DNA from: an uncultured Hyphomicrobiales bacterium
GTDB lineage: Bacteria > Pseudomonadota > Alphaproteobacteria > Rhizobiales > Beijerinckiaceae
Direction of reading: 5' to 3'
Assembly: GCA_903877935.1 (NCBI GenBank)
Contig: CAIRGA010000088.1
Span: 1-32,003 of the forward strand
Length of the DNA: 32,003 nucleotides
The notes beneath the pieces were generated by a model. That model searched no databases. It was not told where the DNA came from and worked only from the letters and a program-made list of their open reading frames with translations. This document shows, one piece after another, positions 9,323 to 19,277 of the stretch (position 1 is its first letter; every line of letters starts with the position of its first letter). The translations under genes and the position numbers were made by a program.

Positions 9323-10128
9323 CTGATTTATTTCCGCCCTTTGAGCCCGATAAGCAATCACGCCCGCGCCGGTTTAATACTGTGCCGCTTCGGCTTTTGG
9401 TGCCGAATGTTATTACTTTGCTATCGCTGTGTGCAGGTCTGACCGGTATCCGCTTTGGCTTTGAAGGGCAGTTGGGCGAGGCGATTATTTCGATCTTGGT
9501 TGCAGCCGTTCTCGACGGGCTTGATGGCAGGATCGCGCGATTGCTCAAAGGGACGTCCCGATTTGGCGCAGAGCTCGATAGCCTTGCTGACTTTATTAGT
9601 TTTGGCGTGGCACCTGCGATTATTCTCTATACCTATGGGCTCAATAATTTGAAATCGATTGGCTGGATCGTTGCGCTGCTGTTTGCCTCGGCCGCAGCAC
9701 TCCGGCTCGCCCGCTTCAATGTCATGATCGACGATCCCGAGCGGCCTGAGTGGCAAAAGAACTTTTTTGTCGGTATTCCGGCGCCTGCTGGCGCGTTGAC
9801 AGGGCTATTGCCGGCCTATGTGATTCAGTTGGGTTTTACCCCGCCGCCGCTGTTCTCGATCGTTGAGGCGTTATATTTGCTGTTTATCGCCTATTTGATG
9901 ATTAGCCGGATCCCAACTTTTGCCGGCAAGACCTTTGGTAGCCGGGTGCCGCGCGAATGGGTGGTGCCATTTTTTGTGATCGCAATCGCGATTGTGGGCC
10001 TTTTGGTGACCTATCCGTTTCAATTTTTGGTGGCGGTGACGTTGATTTATCTGGCTTTGATCCCTTTAGGGGCCAATCGCTACCGTGCTTTGGAACAGGC
10101 GCAAAAAGCGGCGCATCCGGTAAATTGA
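9319..10128 (+). CDS. pssA: CDP-diacylglycerol--serine O-phosphatidyltransferase
   Basis: 269 aa multi-[36 protein letters not shown]-alcohol phosphotransferase signature. Confidence 0.94.
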   Translation: MTDLFPPFEPDKQSRPRRFNTVPLRLLVPNVITLLSLCAGLTGIRFGFEGQLGEAIISILVAAVLDGLDGRIARLLKGTSRFGAELDSLADFISFGVAPAIILYTYGLNNLKSIGWIVALLFASAAALRLARFNVMIDDPERPEWQKNFFVGIPAPAGALTGLLPAYVIQLGFTPPPLFSIVEALYLLFIAYLMISRIPTFAGKTFGSRVPREWVVPFFVIAIAIVGLLVTYPFQFLVAVTLIYLALIPLGANRYRALEQAQKAAHPVN

Positions 10129-10217
10129 AGCGGTTCACAAACGGGTTTGTTTCGTTTAGGGTCCGCGCAACGTGAAGGGGCGGGTTTTTCGTCCCCTATG
10201 TCGATTGAAGGTTTTGA

Positions 10218-10436
10218 ATGGCGAAAGAAGAAGTCCTAGAATTTCCGGGCACGGTAACGGAATTGTTGCCGAATGCGATGTTCCGCGTGCAGCTTGAAAA
10301 TGATCACGAGATCATCGCGCATACAGCAGGCAAAATGCGCAAGAACCGGATCCGTGTCCTGGCAGGCGACAAGGTGCTCGTCGAAATGACGCCTTATGAT
10401 CTGACCAAAGGGCGTATCACCTATCGCTTCAAGTAA
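10218..10436 (+). CDS. infA: Translation initiation factor IF-1
   Basis: 72 aa; [53 protein letters not shown] is canonical IF-1. Confidence 0.98.
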   Translation: MAKEEVLEFPGTVTELLPNAMFRVQLENDHEIIAHTAGKMRKNRIRVLAGDKVLVEMTPYDLTKGRITYRFK

Positions 10437-10499
10437 GTGCAAGTGAGGCGGTAGCCGCCTGTCTTTACTATGAGACATCGGCATGGGGCGGGGAACGGC

Positions 10500-11108
10500 G
10501 TGCACTCTCTTAAACTCTTTTTGGCCTCCGCATCACCAAGACGGCTTGATCTGTTACGACAGATCGGGGTGGAGCCTTTTGCGTGTTTAGCCGCCGATAT
10601 TGATGAAACGCCATTCAATACCGAGTTACCGCGAGACTTGGCGTCGCGCCTTGCCCATCAAAAAGCTTTGGCCTGTGTCGGCCCCGCGCGCAGTGCCGCG
10701 CAGGATCAGCCCTTTCTCGTCTTGGCAGCGGATACGGTCGTCGCCGTTGGGCGTCGGATTTTGCCAAAAGCGGAAGTCAAGGAAGAGGCGGAATCGTGCC
10801 TTGATCTTCTTTCCGGACGCGCTCATCGTGTTTTTACAGCTATATGTTTCGCGGGTTCGGATGGCGCTCTTCGCCAACGCCTTGTTGAAACCCGTGTAAC
10901 AATGAAGCGGCTATCGGACGAAGAGCGCAAAGCCTATCTCCTCAGCGGTGAATGGCAAGGCAAGGCAGGGGGCTATGCGATACAGGGGCGGGCGGCCGCG
11001 TTTGTGACGAGCCTGGTTGGATCGTATTCAAGCGTCGTAGGATTGCCGCTTTACGAAACCTCCCAAATGTTAACGGGGCTAGGATACCGGACGGAAATTT
11101 CGCGATGA
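10500..11108 (+). CDS. maf: Maf family nucleotide pyrophosphatase
   Basis: LFLASASPRRLDLLRQIGV and LAADTVV motifs; start placed at GTG 10500 with GGGGA upstream (ORF can extend to ATG 10470). Confidence 0.92.
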   Translation: MHSLKLFLASASPRRLDLLRQIGVEPFACLAADIDETPFNTELPRDLASRLAHQKALACVGPARSAAQDQPFLVLAADTVVAVGRRILPKAEVKEEAESCLDLLSGRAHRVFTAICFAGSDGALRQRLVETRVTMKRLSDEERKAYLLSGEWQGKAGGYAIQGRAAAFVTSLVGSYSSVVGLPLYETSQMLTGLGYRTEISR

Positions 11109-11329
11109 GTGACAACAATCCTACCACCGACAAGAAATCAGCTGACATTGTGATGCTTGGCCGCTGCCCGATGTGTAAGAAACGGGCGACGTTGGAATAC
11201 CGGCCATTTTGTTCAAAGCGGTGCGCCGATCTTGACCTCGCCAAATGGATCGGCGGTTCTTATGCCATTCCGGCGGAGGAAACGGATCTCAGCGAACTGG
11301 ATCTGACGGATCCGACGCTCGAGCACTAG
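11105..11329 (+). CDS. yacG: DNA gyrase inhibitor YacG-like zinc-ribbon protein
   Basis: CPMCKKRATLEYRPFCSKRCADLDLAKWIGGSYAIP four-Cys zinc signature; ATGA overlap with maf stop. Confidence 0.93.
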   Translation: MSDNNPTTDKKSADIVMLGRCPMCKKRATLEYRPFCSKRCADLDLAKWIGGSYAIPAEETDLSELDLTDPTLEH

Positions 11330-11389
11330 CGGATCGTGTTAGGTTGTAAATATTAATAATACACCTATTGATTGTGCAATCTGAAACGC

Positions 11390-11424
11390 TTAACCTTTGG
11401 TTAACCATGATGCGTTCATGGTTA
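11390..11424. promoter_or_regulatory. CtrA-like TTAA-N7-TTAA site overlapping a perfect 9-bp inverted repeat (taaccatga-tgcgt-tcatggtta)
   Basis: TTAA 11390-11393, cctttgg, TTAA 11401-11404; inverted repeat arms 11402-11410 and 11416-11424. Confidence 0.5.
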
Positions 11425-11434
11425 CACCGTTCGT

Positions 11435-12025
11435 TTGGCATATGGCACGGCAATGGCGCATTGGACCTACCACCTTAGCCGGAAATTTTTGGCGTCGAGC
11501 CTGATGGCTGTCGTTGTGTTAGTCCTTTATGTCGTGTTGCCGCTGAACAAAAACGCCATTGCAGACACCCCTCTCAAGCAACCCAAAGTTTGCTTTTCTC
11601 CCGAGGGGCACTGCGCAATTTATATTTTGGATGAAATTGCAGCCGCACAGCATAGCATTCGCGTTCAGGCTTATAGCTTTACCTCGCATGATATCGCCGA
11701 TGCCCTTATTGCAGCGTCAAAACGCGGCGTTGATGTCGCTGTGATTGTCGATAAGAGCCAAACAAGCGAGCGATACTCTGTGCTGAACGATCTAAGCGAT
11801 GCCCATATGCTCGTCTTCGTCGATTATTGCTGTGCGATTGCCCATAATAAAGTGATCATCATTGATGAGCATCGATTGCTGACGGGTTCCTATAATTTCA
11901 CGAAAGCGGCAGAATCAAAAAACGCAGAAAATCTATTGATTTTAGACGATGCGACGCTGGCAAAATCCTATCTCGACAATTGGAATTTACACCGCGCCGG
12001 CGCCGAAAAGCTTGCGCTACGCTAA
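11435..12025 (+). CDS. Phospholipase D-like nuclease (Nuc-type single-HKD protein) with N-terminal signal/TM segment
   Basis: N-terminal hydrophobic segment; AHNKVIIIDEHRLLTGSYNFTKAAESKNAENLLIL is an HxK(x4)D PLD motif. Start may be 11453. Confidence 0.87.
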   Translation: MAYGTAMAHWTYHLSRKFLASSLMAVVVLVLYVVLPLNKNAIADTPLKQPKVCFSPEGHCAIYILDEIAAAQHSIRVQAYSFTSHDIADALIAASKRGVDVAVIVDKSQTSERYSVLNDLSDAHMLVFVDYCCAIAHNKVIIIDEHRLLTGSYNFTKAAESKNAENLLILDDATLAKSYLDNWNLHRAGAEKLALR

Positions 12026-14352
12026 TTTCGCTCCTGGACCGTTTTTTCGACCATATTGTAAAAATCTCTGGCGAAAACATGGGGCTGCCCCAGTGGTCGA
12101 TCGCGTATGTCAAAGCGTAAGCCTGTGCGCAACAATTTACGCCGTTCGGTGTCGCCCGCCAATTGCACGGATTTTCTGATATAGTCAGCAATCGTAAAAC
12201 AGCAGAGGTCGCCTAAGCCCGCATTCGACAGGTTGGAATAGCTCAAGCGTTCGAAAAAAGCGGGACCGACAAGCGAGATGACCGGCACGCCCATAAACAT
12301 CGATTCGCACGTGGTCGTACCGCCTGTTTGCGGGAAGGTATCGAGCGAAATATCCATTTCATTATACCAGCGCATATGTTGGCCGCGAACAGCGGCGAAG
12401 ATCAGGCGCTCTTCGCTTACGCCCTGTTTCGCAAAGGCCGCCCGCATGAATTCTTTAAAGGATGGAACCCCCGATTCCGGTCGAACAAACATGAATTTCG
12501 AACCGGGCGTTGCAGCAACAATCTTGGCCCACGTCTCCAATACGGTTGGGCTATATTTATAAGGGTTATTTGCGGTTCCATACGTTACAAAGCCATTGCG
12601 CTGCGAGGGAATGATGGGATTGATTTGCTCTTGCTCATTGAACCCTAAATTTCCCATCGCCACCCACGAATGAGGCATGATGAAGGGCTTCTCAATCAGC
12701 AGTGCTGGGTCTTGTGGATTGATGAAGGGATCCACCAAAATATAATCAATGCTCTCAAGGCCTGCCGAATGCGGATAGCCAAGCCAGCTGGCTTGAAGGG
12801 GTGCAGGCTTATAGGCCATCACTTCGAGCTTATTCATGTCGGTTGAGCTACCCAACTCAAAGAGCATATCGACACGATCCTTAGCGATAAGTTCGGCAGC
12901 ATCGCGATCCGATATCGCTTTATGCCAACGAAACGCATTCACGCGGGTTTCGATATATTTTTGGACTTGGTCGGGCTCGTTACGGCACCAAGAGTAACAA
13001 TAGACTTCAAAACGATTGTGATCGAGAAACTCAAAAAGGGGCATGGCAAAATAGGCGACCGGATGGTTTCTTAAGTCCGAACTCATGATGCCGAGACGAA
13101 TCTTTGATCGCTTTTCAAGAAGGGCAGGGCTTTGCAACGGATTCATATCGGCTTTGGCCTGCTCGATCCGTCCCCATATCCGATGCTGTTCTAAGATTTC
13201 ATAGCGATCTTCTGGCGCCTCAACCCGTGCAAGATGATAATGGAGTGCGTCGTGCAGGCTTTCATTCGCCCAGGTACGCCCCAACTCTTTAAAGGTGCCG
13301 AGCTTTTCGACGAGATCAAACCGTCCAATACGCACCAAAATATTGCGCGCCATGCGCACAAAACGGGATGGAAGGGGGCCGAGGCTTAAGGCCTTTGTGA
13401 CCGCCTCATAGCCCGCTTGAATATGCTCGGCTTCATTGCCATAGCGTGATCGATCAAGGCTATTGGCGTAATTCATCCAATAGATTGCGTTGTTAGGCTC
13501 GATTTCGACGGCCCGTTTATAATGTTTGTTGCCGGTTTCACGATCAAACCGTGCGACGGTTTCTGCAAATTGAAAATGCGCCCAAGCGTCTTCAGGTTCT
13601 TCCGTAAGGCGGGCGAGGAGCAATTCTTCGGCTTTTTTAAAACGGCCTGCGCGCCGCAGCACCATAATGCGCGCTTCAATCAGACGGTTATTATTCGGTA
13701 ATTTTTCAAGCGCTTTTTCGACCAGAGAAATCGCTTCATCATGATGTTCGAAATCGGTTGCCGCTTTGATACGGTCAATCCAGCTGGCAATATCGTCGGG
13801 CTTTAACTGAAGCGCGGTATCAAAGCGTACGACGGCTTTTTGCAGTTCGCCCATTTGCACATACGCATTACCAAGCATCCTTTGAAATTCATGGGCCTTT
13901 GGGTTTAACCGGACCAGCCGACCCAATAGGTCCGCGGCTTCGACGGGGCGCTTCTGCTCAAGTAGAATATTAGCCTTATTGACCAAAGGTGCTGCATTTT
14001 GAGGGTTTAGATTTGCAGCATTATCAAGCGCCTGAATGGCCTCGTTCGGGCGGCCAAGACGTCGAAGCGTTATGCCGATCATATTCCACAAGTCAAAATG
14101 ACGCGGCTGGAGTTTGAGCCCTTCTTGAAGATGGGCATAGGCGTTGGCAAATTGTCCCGTGTTGATGGATAGGCGCGACAACTCGAAATATAATTCAAAC
14201 GGGATTGGTTGGCTTTGACTAAGCTTTTTTGCCAGCTCATCGCTTAATAGGCGAAGCGCCTCCTGCGGAGAGCCATTCTTTTCGTGCTGTAACGCCAAAT
14301 TCAACATATCACCCTGCCCATTTATCGGATTGATAAGATGTAGCCGGGACAA
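12022..14352 (-). CDS. TPR-repeat protein with OGT-like (glycosyltransferase family 41) C-terminal domain
   Basis: 776 aa; multiple TPRs then IMSSDLRNHPVAYFAMPLFEFLDHNRFEVYCYSW and QASWLGYPHSAGLESIDYILVDPFINP characteristic of OGT/SPINDLY-like catalytic regions. Confidence 0.88.
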   Translation of the reverse strand: MSRLHLINPINGQGDMLNLALQHEKNGSPQEALRLLSDELAKKLSQSQPIPFELYFELSRLSINTGQFANAYAHLQEGLKLQPRHFDLWNMIGITLRRLGRPNEAIQALDNAANLNPQNAAPLVNKANILLEQKRPVEAADLLGRLVRLNPKAHEFQRMLGNAYVQMGELQKAVVRFDTALQLKPDDIASWIDRIKAATDFEHHDEAISLVEKALEKLPNNNRLIEARIMVLRRAGRFKKAEELLLARLTEEPEDAWAHFQFAETVARFDRETGNKHYKRAVEIEPNNAIYWMNYANSLDRSRYGNEAEHIQAGYEAVTKALSLGPLPSRFVRMARNILVRIGRFDLVEKLGTFKELGRTWANESLHDALHYHLARVEAPEDRYEILEQHRIWGRIEQAKADMNPLQSPALLEKRSKIRLGIMSSDLRNHPVAYFAMPLFEFLDHNRFEVYCYSWCRNEPDQVQKYIETRVNAFRWHKAISDRDAAELIAKDRVDMLFELGSSTDMNKLEVMAYKPAPLQASWLGYPHSAGLESIDYILVDPFINPQDPALLIEKPFIMPHSWVAMGNLGFNEQEQINPIIPSQRNGFVTYGTANNPYKYSPTVLETWAKIVAATPGSKFMFVRPESGVPSFKEFMRAAFAKQGVSEERLIFAAVRGQHMRWYNEMDISLDTFPQTGGTTTCESMFMGVPVISLVGPAFFERLSYSNLSNAGLGDLCCFTIADYIRKSVQLAGDTERRKLLRTGLRFDIRDRPLGQPHVFARDFYNMVEKTVQERN

Positions 14353-14409
14353 GTTTAAAGAATATTGACGTTAGGTAAAGTAAACCTTTCTAGCGTGATT
14401 AAATTCTTA

Positions 14410-16068
14410 TCAGGTCGATGCCTTTAGCCACTGCACAAGCCCGGCGGTTGAACCGTTTAGCCCTGCTGAGGGTAACTCGCCTTTGACAACCGGCAGCAAT
14501 TGGGTGGCGAGCTCTTTGCCGAGCTCCACGCCCCATTGATCAAAGGCGTTTAAACCCCAAATAGCCGCTTCGACAAAGACGCGGTGCTCGTAAAGCGCGA
14601 TGAGACCGCCCAAGATTTCTGGCGTAAGCCGCGGATAGGCGAGCGTCATTGACGGGCGATTACCCGGAAAGACGCGATGGGGGGCAAGCGCTCTTGCGGC
14701 CTCTGGCGCGCGTCCCGTCGCCAATAATTGACGTTCGGCTTGTTCCTCTGTCCGCCCCGTTAAGAGGGCATCGGATTGAGCGAGGCAATTTGCGATTAAG
14801 AGATCGTGATGTTCTTTTAACTGAGGCTCATGGCTTTCTGACGCGATTAAAAACTCAACGGGAATGATATCGGTTCCCTGATGCAGGAGTTGAAAAAACG
14901 CATGTTGCGAGTTCGTTCCGGGTTCGCCCCACACGATAGGTCCTGATGCGCGGGTGAGCGGGACACCATCGATACCCACGCGCTTGCCGTTCGATTCCAT
15001 ATCGAGCTGCTGAACGTAAGCGGGGAAGCGGGCGAGGCGTTGGTCGTATGGGATTAAGGCTCGGCTTGGATGGCCCGCAATATTGCGATGCCATACGCCG
15101 ATAAGGCCAAACAGAATGGGAAGGTTGGATTCGATCGGCGCCGTGCAAAAATGCTGATCCATGGCCTCGGCACCTTTGAGAAAATCCTCAAAAAGGTCGG
15201 TACCAAGGGCGATGGCAAGCGGAAGGCCAATGGATGACCAGATGGAATAGCGACCACCAACCCAGTCCCAAAATCCAACAATGCGATCAGCTCGGATGGG
15301 GAACGCTACTGCCTTTTCAACCGCGGTCGACACCGCCATAAAGTGATCGGCAACGGCCTCTTCGCCCAATGTTTCTTCGATCCATCGCCGCGCCGAATGC
15401 GCATTGGTCATGGTCTCGATGGTCGTGAAGGTTTTGGAGGCGACAATAAAAAGCGTATGCGCTGGTGAAAGATGTTGCAGCGTATCGGCTAAATGGGCTC
15501 CGTCAATATTTGACACAAAATGCAGGCGCGGTCCGGTGTGATAAGGCAGCAATGCGCCTGTTGTCATAACGGGTCCCAAATCAGATCCACCAATGCCAAT
15601 ATTGACGATGTCGGTGAACATTTTTTCGGTATAGCCAACGATTTCACCGCTGCGGATTTGTTCGGCAAGCCACAGCATTTGCTTGCGTTCGGCGGCGATA
15701 TCCACCGTGACATTTCGGTCATCAACCAAGATCGGTTCGCCATCAAATCGACGCAGAGCCGTGTGAAGAACCGCGCGCTGTTCCGTGGTGTTGATTGCTT
15801 CGCCGCGGAACATTGCATCACGTTTGGCTTCGACCTGAGCGGCTTTGGCCAAATCGATCAATTTCGTGCGCGCTTGATCGTCAATCCCCGTCTTGGACCA
15901 ATCGAACAAAAAGGGCCCGGCCTTTGTCGAATAGCGTTCAAACCGTTTCGGGTCCGATTCGAAGAGCTGGGTGATTGGACGCGTCCGGATCGCGTCGTAA
16001 TAGGCGGCAAGGTCGGCGAAGGCTTGGCTCGTATCACGCGTCATGATCTTATCCGGATATGGGGTCAA
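14410..16068 (-). CDS. pgi: Glucose-6-phosphate isomerase
   Basis: [60 protein letters not shown] signatures; start may be 16044. Confidence 0.97.
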   Translation of the reverse strand: MTPYPDKIMTRDTSQAFADLAAYYDAIRTRPITQLFESDPKRFERYSTKAGPFLFDWSKTGIDDQARTKLIDLAKAAQVEAKRDAMFRGEAINTTEQRAVLHTALRRFDGEPILVDDRNVTVDIAAERKQMLWLAEQIRSGEIVGYTEKMFTDIVNIGIGGSDLGPVMTTGALLPYHTGPRLHFVSNIDGAHLADTLQHLSPAHTLFIVASKTFTTIETMTNAHSARRWIEETLGEEAVADHFMAVSTAVEKAVAFPIRADRIVGFWDWVGGRYSIWSSIGLPLAIALGTDLFEDFLKGAEAMDQHFCTAPIESNLPILFGLIGVWHRNIAGHPSRALIPYDQRLARFPAYVQQLDMESNGKRVGIDGVPLTRASGPIVWGEPGTNSQHAFFQLLHQGTDIIPVEFLIASESHEPQLKEHHDLLIANCLAQSDALLTGRTEEQAERQLLATGRAPEAARALAPHRVFPGNRPSMTLAYPRLTPEILGGLIALYEHRVFVEAAIWGLNAFDQWGVELGKELATQLLPVVKGELPSAGLNGSTAGLVQWLKAST

Positions 16069-16228
16069 TGGACGTGTTGGTTATCATTGAAAGACCGCCC
16101 ATGTCACCCGTTCTAACCCGAATTTTGCCCTTTTTGGCGCGTGAGCCTTGATTGAGGGGTGCAATCTGGGCCAAGACCGTGCACGTATAGGACGATGATC
16201 ATCTCCCCATAAGAATAGGTTTTGTACC

Positions 16229-17083
16229 ATGAATCAGCATGCAGCATTTTCCGCGAACAATGTCGCGGTGATTACCGGTGGCGCTTCAGGCATTGGATTA
16301 GCGGCAGCCAAGAGCTTTGCCGCGCGGGGCATGAAAATCGTCCTGGCCGATCTCGGCGGCGAACGGCTTGAGGCTGCGTTGCGCGAGGTGCGTGCCCTAT
16401 CGACCATCGGTGCCGATGGTGTCCTTGCGGTGCCAACGGATGTGAGCAAGGCGGAGGATGTGCGCGCTTTAGAAGCCGCCGCGCGTTCCGCTTTTGGCCA
16501 GGTTGATGTCGTGATGAACAATGCGGGTATTCAGCCGGGTAGTTCGATTTTGGATGCAACAAGTGATTGGCGTCGGATTATTGATGTCAATCTTTGGGGC
16601 ATCATCGAGGGTAGTCGCGTCTTCGCTCCGGCAATGATGGCATCGGGCAGACCGGCACTCATCATTAATACGGGATCAAAGCAAGGGATCACCACGCCCC
16701 CCGGAGATCCAGCCTACAATGTTTCAAAGGCCGGCGTAAAAGCATTTACCGAAGCCTTGCAGCATGAGCTGAGAAACAAAGAAGGATGCAAGGTAACGGC
16801 GCATCTTTTGATCCCGGGATTTGTTTTCACACCGTTGACGGCGAATGGTCGGACCGAAAAGCCGGCAGCGGCCTGGACTCCTGAGCAAACTGTTGATTTC
16901 ATGATACAAAGCATTAATGCGGGCGATTTTTATATTCTCTGTCCGGATCATGATGTTAGTCGCGCGCTTGACGAGCGACGGATCGCTTGGGCTGCAGGTG
17001 ATCTTATAGAAAACCGGCCACCTTTATCGCGGTGGCACCCCGATTTTGGAGATCGCTTTAAAGCGAGCATTGCCGATTTATAA
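16229..17083 (+). CDS. Short-chain dehydrogenase/reductase (SDR) family oxidoreductase
   Basis: ITGGASGIGLAAAKSFA cofactor motif, NNAGIQPG, and YNVSKAGVKAF active-site YxxxK. Confidence 0.93.
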   Translation: MNQHAAFSANNVAVITGGASGIGLAAAKSFAARGMKIVLADLGGERLEAALREVRALSTIGADGVLAVPTDVSKAEDVRALEAAARSAFGQVDVVMNNAGIQPGSSILDATSDWRRIIDVNLWGIIEGSRVFAPAMMASGRPALIINTGSKQGITTPPGDPAYNVSKAGVKAFTEALQHELRNKEGCKVTAHLLIPGFVFTPLTANGRTEKPAAAWTPEQTVDFMIQSINAGDFYILCPDHDVSRALDERRIAWAAGDLIENRPPLSRWHPDFGDRFKASIADL

Positions 17084-17102
17084 TCACTGAAGGATCCTTG
17101 CC

Positions 17103-18590
17103 TTGACGCATCCGGAATTATCGATCGGGCGATTTGAAAACAGCTTTGCACAGCTGCCGGATGGTTTTTTTGTGCGGCAGAATCCGACTCCCGTCAGCGA
17201 GCCGGTGCTGCTCGCGTTTAACACCGAACTCGCCGATGAGTTGGGCCTTGATACGTCTGGGCTCACTCGGGGAGAGCTCGCGACCATTTTTTCCGGTAAT
17301 GCCGTTCCTTTGGGCGCTGAGCCTCTGGCTGCTGCCTATGCCGGGCATCAATTTGGAAATTTTGTACCTCAGTTGGGGGATGGTCGCGCCATCTTACTCG
17401 GTGAGGTGCGCGACAGGGCAGGGCGGCTGCGGGATATTCAATTAAAGGGTTCGGGACCGACACCTTTTTCACGCAGAGGCGATGGGCGCTCGGCGCTCGG
17501 CCCGGTGCTTCGCGAATATTTGATCAGCGAAGCGATGCATGTTTTGGGTGTACCGTCGACGCGCGCGTTAGCGGCCGTCTTATCGGGTGATCGTGTCTTA
17601 CGGGAGGGATACAAACAGGGCGCCGTGATGACGCGGGTGGCTTCAAGCCATATCCGGGTTGGAAGCTTTCAATATTTTGCAGCGCGCGATGATCAAGCCT
17701 CCATTCAGCGCCTTATGGGTTATGTCATTGGACGGCTTTATCCCGAGGCGCAACACTCGGAAAGTCCGGCACTTGCATTGTTGCAGGCTGTTATTGAACA
17801 GCAGGCGAAGCTGATCGCCCATTGGATGATGATCGGCTTTGTGCATGGGGTAATGAACACGGACAATATGGCGCTGTCTGGTGAGACCATCGACTTTGGC
17901 CCATGCGCGTTTATGGAGGCCTATAATCCGGATATCGTGTTTAGTTCTATCGATCAATTTGGCCGTTACGCCTATGGCCGGCAACCGGGCATCGCGCAGT
18001 GGAATTTAGCGCGCCTTGCTGAAGCGCTACTTCCTTTGATTGACCCCGACGAGAAAAAATCCGTTGAGCTTGCCTCGGCGGCCATTTCTGATTTTGCGCC
18101 GATTTACCATGAGTTGTGGCTTGATGGCATGCGGGCCAAATTGGGCCTTTTTCAAAAAGAAGAGGATGACCGCGCTTTGATCGGGGCTTTCCTCGACGGG
18201 TTACAACGCACCGAAACAGACTTCACGCTCGCCTTCCGGCGGTTGGGCGAGCGTGATTTGGGCGCCTCTGCGTCCCCGTTTCTTGGATTGGTCAAGCATG
18301 ATGCCGCCTTAATCGATTGGCTCGATGGCTATCGGGCTCGCCTCATGCGGGATGGCGGTGACGATCAGGCTCGTTTTGCGGCCATGCAGAAGGTCAATCC
18401 GATTTATATCCCACGTAATCATCAGGTTGAGGCGGCTTTATCAGCGGCGATCGATGAGGGCGATCTTGGTCCCTTCAAGGCACTACATGGCATTTTGGCT
18501 CATCCTTTTGAGGAAAAGGCCGAGTTTGAGGCCTATTCGCTTCCCTCGCAGTCATCTGAGCGGGTCTATCAAACCTTTTGTGGGACTTAA
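17103..18590 (+). CDS. selO: Protein adenylyltransferase SelO (YdiU/UPF0061 family)
   Basis: 495 aa, TTG start; YAGHQFGNFVPQLGDGRAILLGE, LKGSGPTPFSRRGDGRSALGPVLREYL, HGVMNTDNMALSGETIDFGPCAFM, C-terminal YQTFCGT. Confidence 0.95.
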   Translation: MTHPELSIGRFENSFAQLPDGFFVRQNPTPVSEPVLLAFNTELADELGLDTSGLTRGELATIFSGNAVPLGAEPLAAAYAGHQFGNFVPQLGDGRAILLGEVRDRAGRLRDIQLKGSGPTPFSRRGDGRSALGPVLREYLISEAMHVLGVPSTRALAAVLSGDRVLREGYKQGAVMTRVASSHIRVGSFQYFAARDDQASIQRLMGYVIGRLYPEAQHSESPALALLQAVIEQQAKLIAHWMMIGFVHGVMNTDNMALSGETIDFGPCAFMEAYNPDIVFSSIDQFGRYAYGRQPGIAQWNLARLAEALLPLIDPDEKKSVELASAAISDFAPIYHELWLDGMRAKLGLFQKEEDDRALIGAFLDGLQRTETDFTLAFRRLGERDLGASASPFLGLVKHDAALIDWLDGYRARLMRDGGDDQARFAAMQKVNPIYIPRNHQVEAALSAAIDEGDLGPFKALHGILAHPFEEKAEFEAYSLPSQSSERVYQTFCGT

Positions 18591-18701
18591 AACCGGACGA
18601 AAGCTTGACAGGGCTACGCCTTGAAGGCACTTGCCGTTCAGGTTAAGGCATTGGGTATGGGCCGCTTCGCTGTAACGGCTCGACTCGTAGGGAGAAAGAC
18701 T

Positions 18702-19277
18702 ATGATTGCTACCATCTTCGCTTCATCCGCTGAGCTTAATGCGCGGCAGAGCCTAATTCGCACGGGCCTTTTGGCGCTTGTCGGCTCAACGCTGCTCGCA
18801 ATTTCCGCAAAGGTTCAGGTTCCTTTTTGGCCGGTTCCCATGACGATGCAGACTTTGGTTGTGCTATTGATTGGGGCGCATGGTGGCGTTCGCTTGGCCG
18901 CAGCAACCGTGTTGGCTTATCTGGTTGAAGGTGCCGCAGGCCTTCCGGTGTTCTCAACCGGTGCTGGGCTTGCTTTCATGGCCGGACCAACAGGTGGCTA
19001 TCTTGTGGGCTTCATGGTGGCTGCAATGACTGTGGCATTCGCCTTTGAGCGTGGATTGGCCACAACGGTCGTGAGAGCTGCCGCGGTATTTATTGTCGCC
19101 GACACGCTGATCCTCGCGCTTGGCTTTGCGTGGCTTTCAACCTTGATCGGCTCGGAAAAGGCGCTGGCTGTTGGTGTGATCCCATTCTTGCCGGCCGAAG
19201 CACTTAAAATTGCTTTGGCAACGGCATCGATGCCTTTGGCGCGCGCCTTTTTTCAGCGTTCCAACCCAGCCAAATAA
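18702..19277 (+). CDS. bioY: Biotin transporter BioY
   Basis: Multi-TM; VPFWPVPMTMQTLVVLLIGAHGG, YLVEGAAGLPVFSTGAGLAFMAGPTGGYLVGF are BioY hallmarks; start set at internal ATG (ORF opens at 18621). Confidence 0.93.
   Translation: MIATIFASSAELNARQSLIRTGLLALVGSTLLAISAKVQVPFWPVPMTMQTLVVLLIGAHGGVRLAAATVLAYLVEGAAGLPVFSTGAGLAFMAGPTGGYLVGFMVAAMTVAFAFERGLATTVVRAAAVFIVADTLILALGFAWLSTLIGSEKALAVGVIPFLPAEALKIALATASMPLARAFFQRSNPAK

Noticed and set aside
8831-9361. 176-aa minus-strand ORF across psd/pssA
   Set aside because: Antisense to clearly coding psd and the start of pssA; no known motif.
15520-16116. 198-aa + strand ORF antisense to pgi
   Set aside because: Mirrors the coding strand of a canonical pgi; composition is an antisense artefact.
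17103-18590. Possible selenocysteine in SelO
   Set aside because: C-terminus reads FCGT with an ordinary Cys then TAA; no in-frame TGA or SECIS-like need.
18591-18701. BioR box or biotin riboswitch upstream of bioY
   Set aside because: No TTATnnATAA-type palindrome or convincing conserved RNA structure seen by eye.
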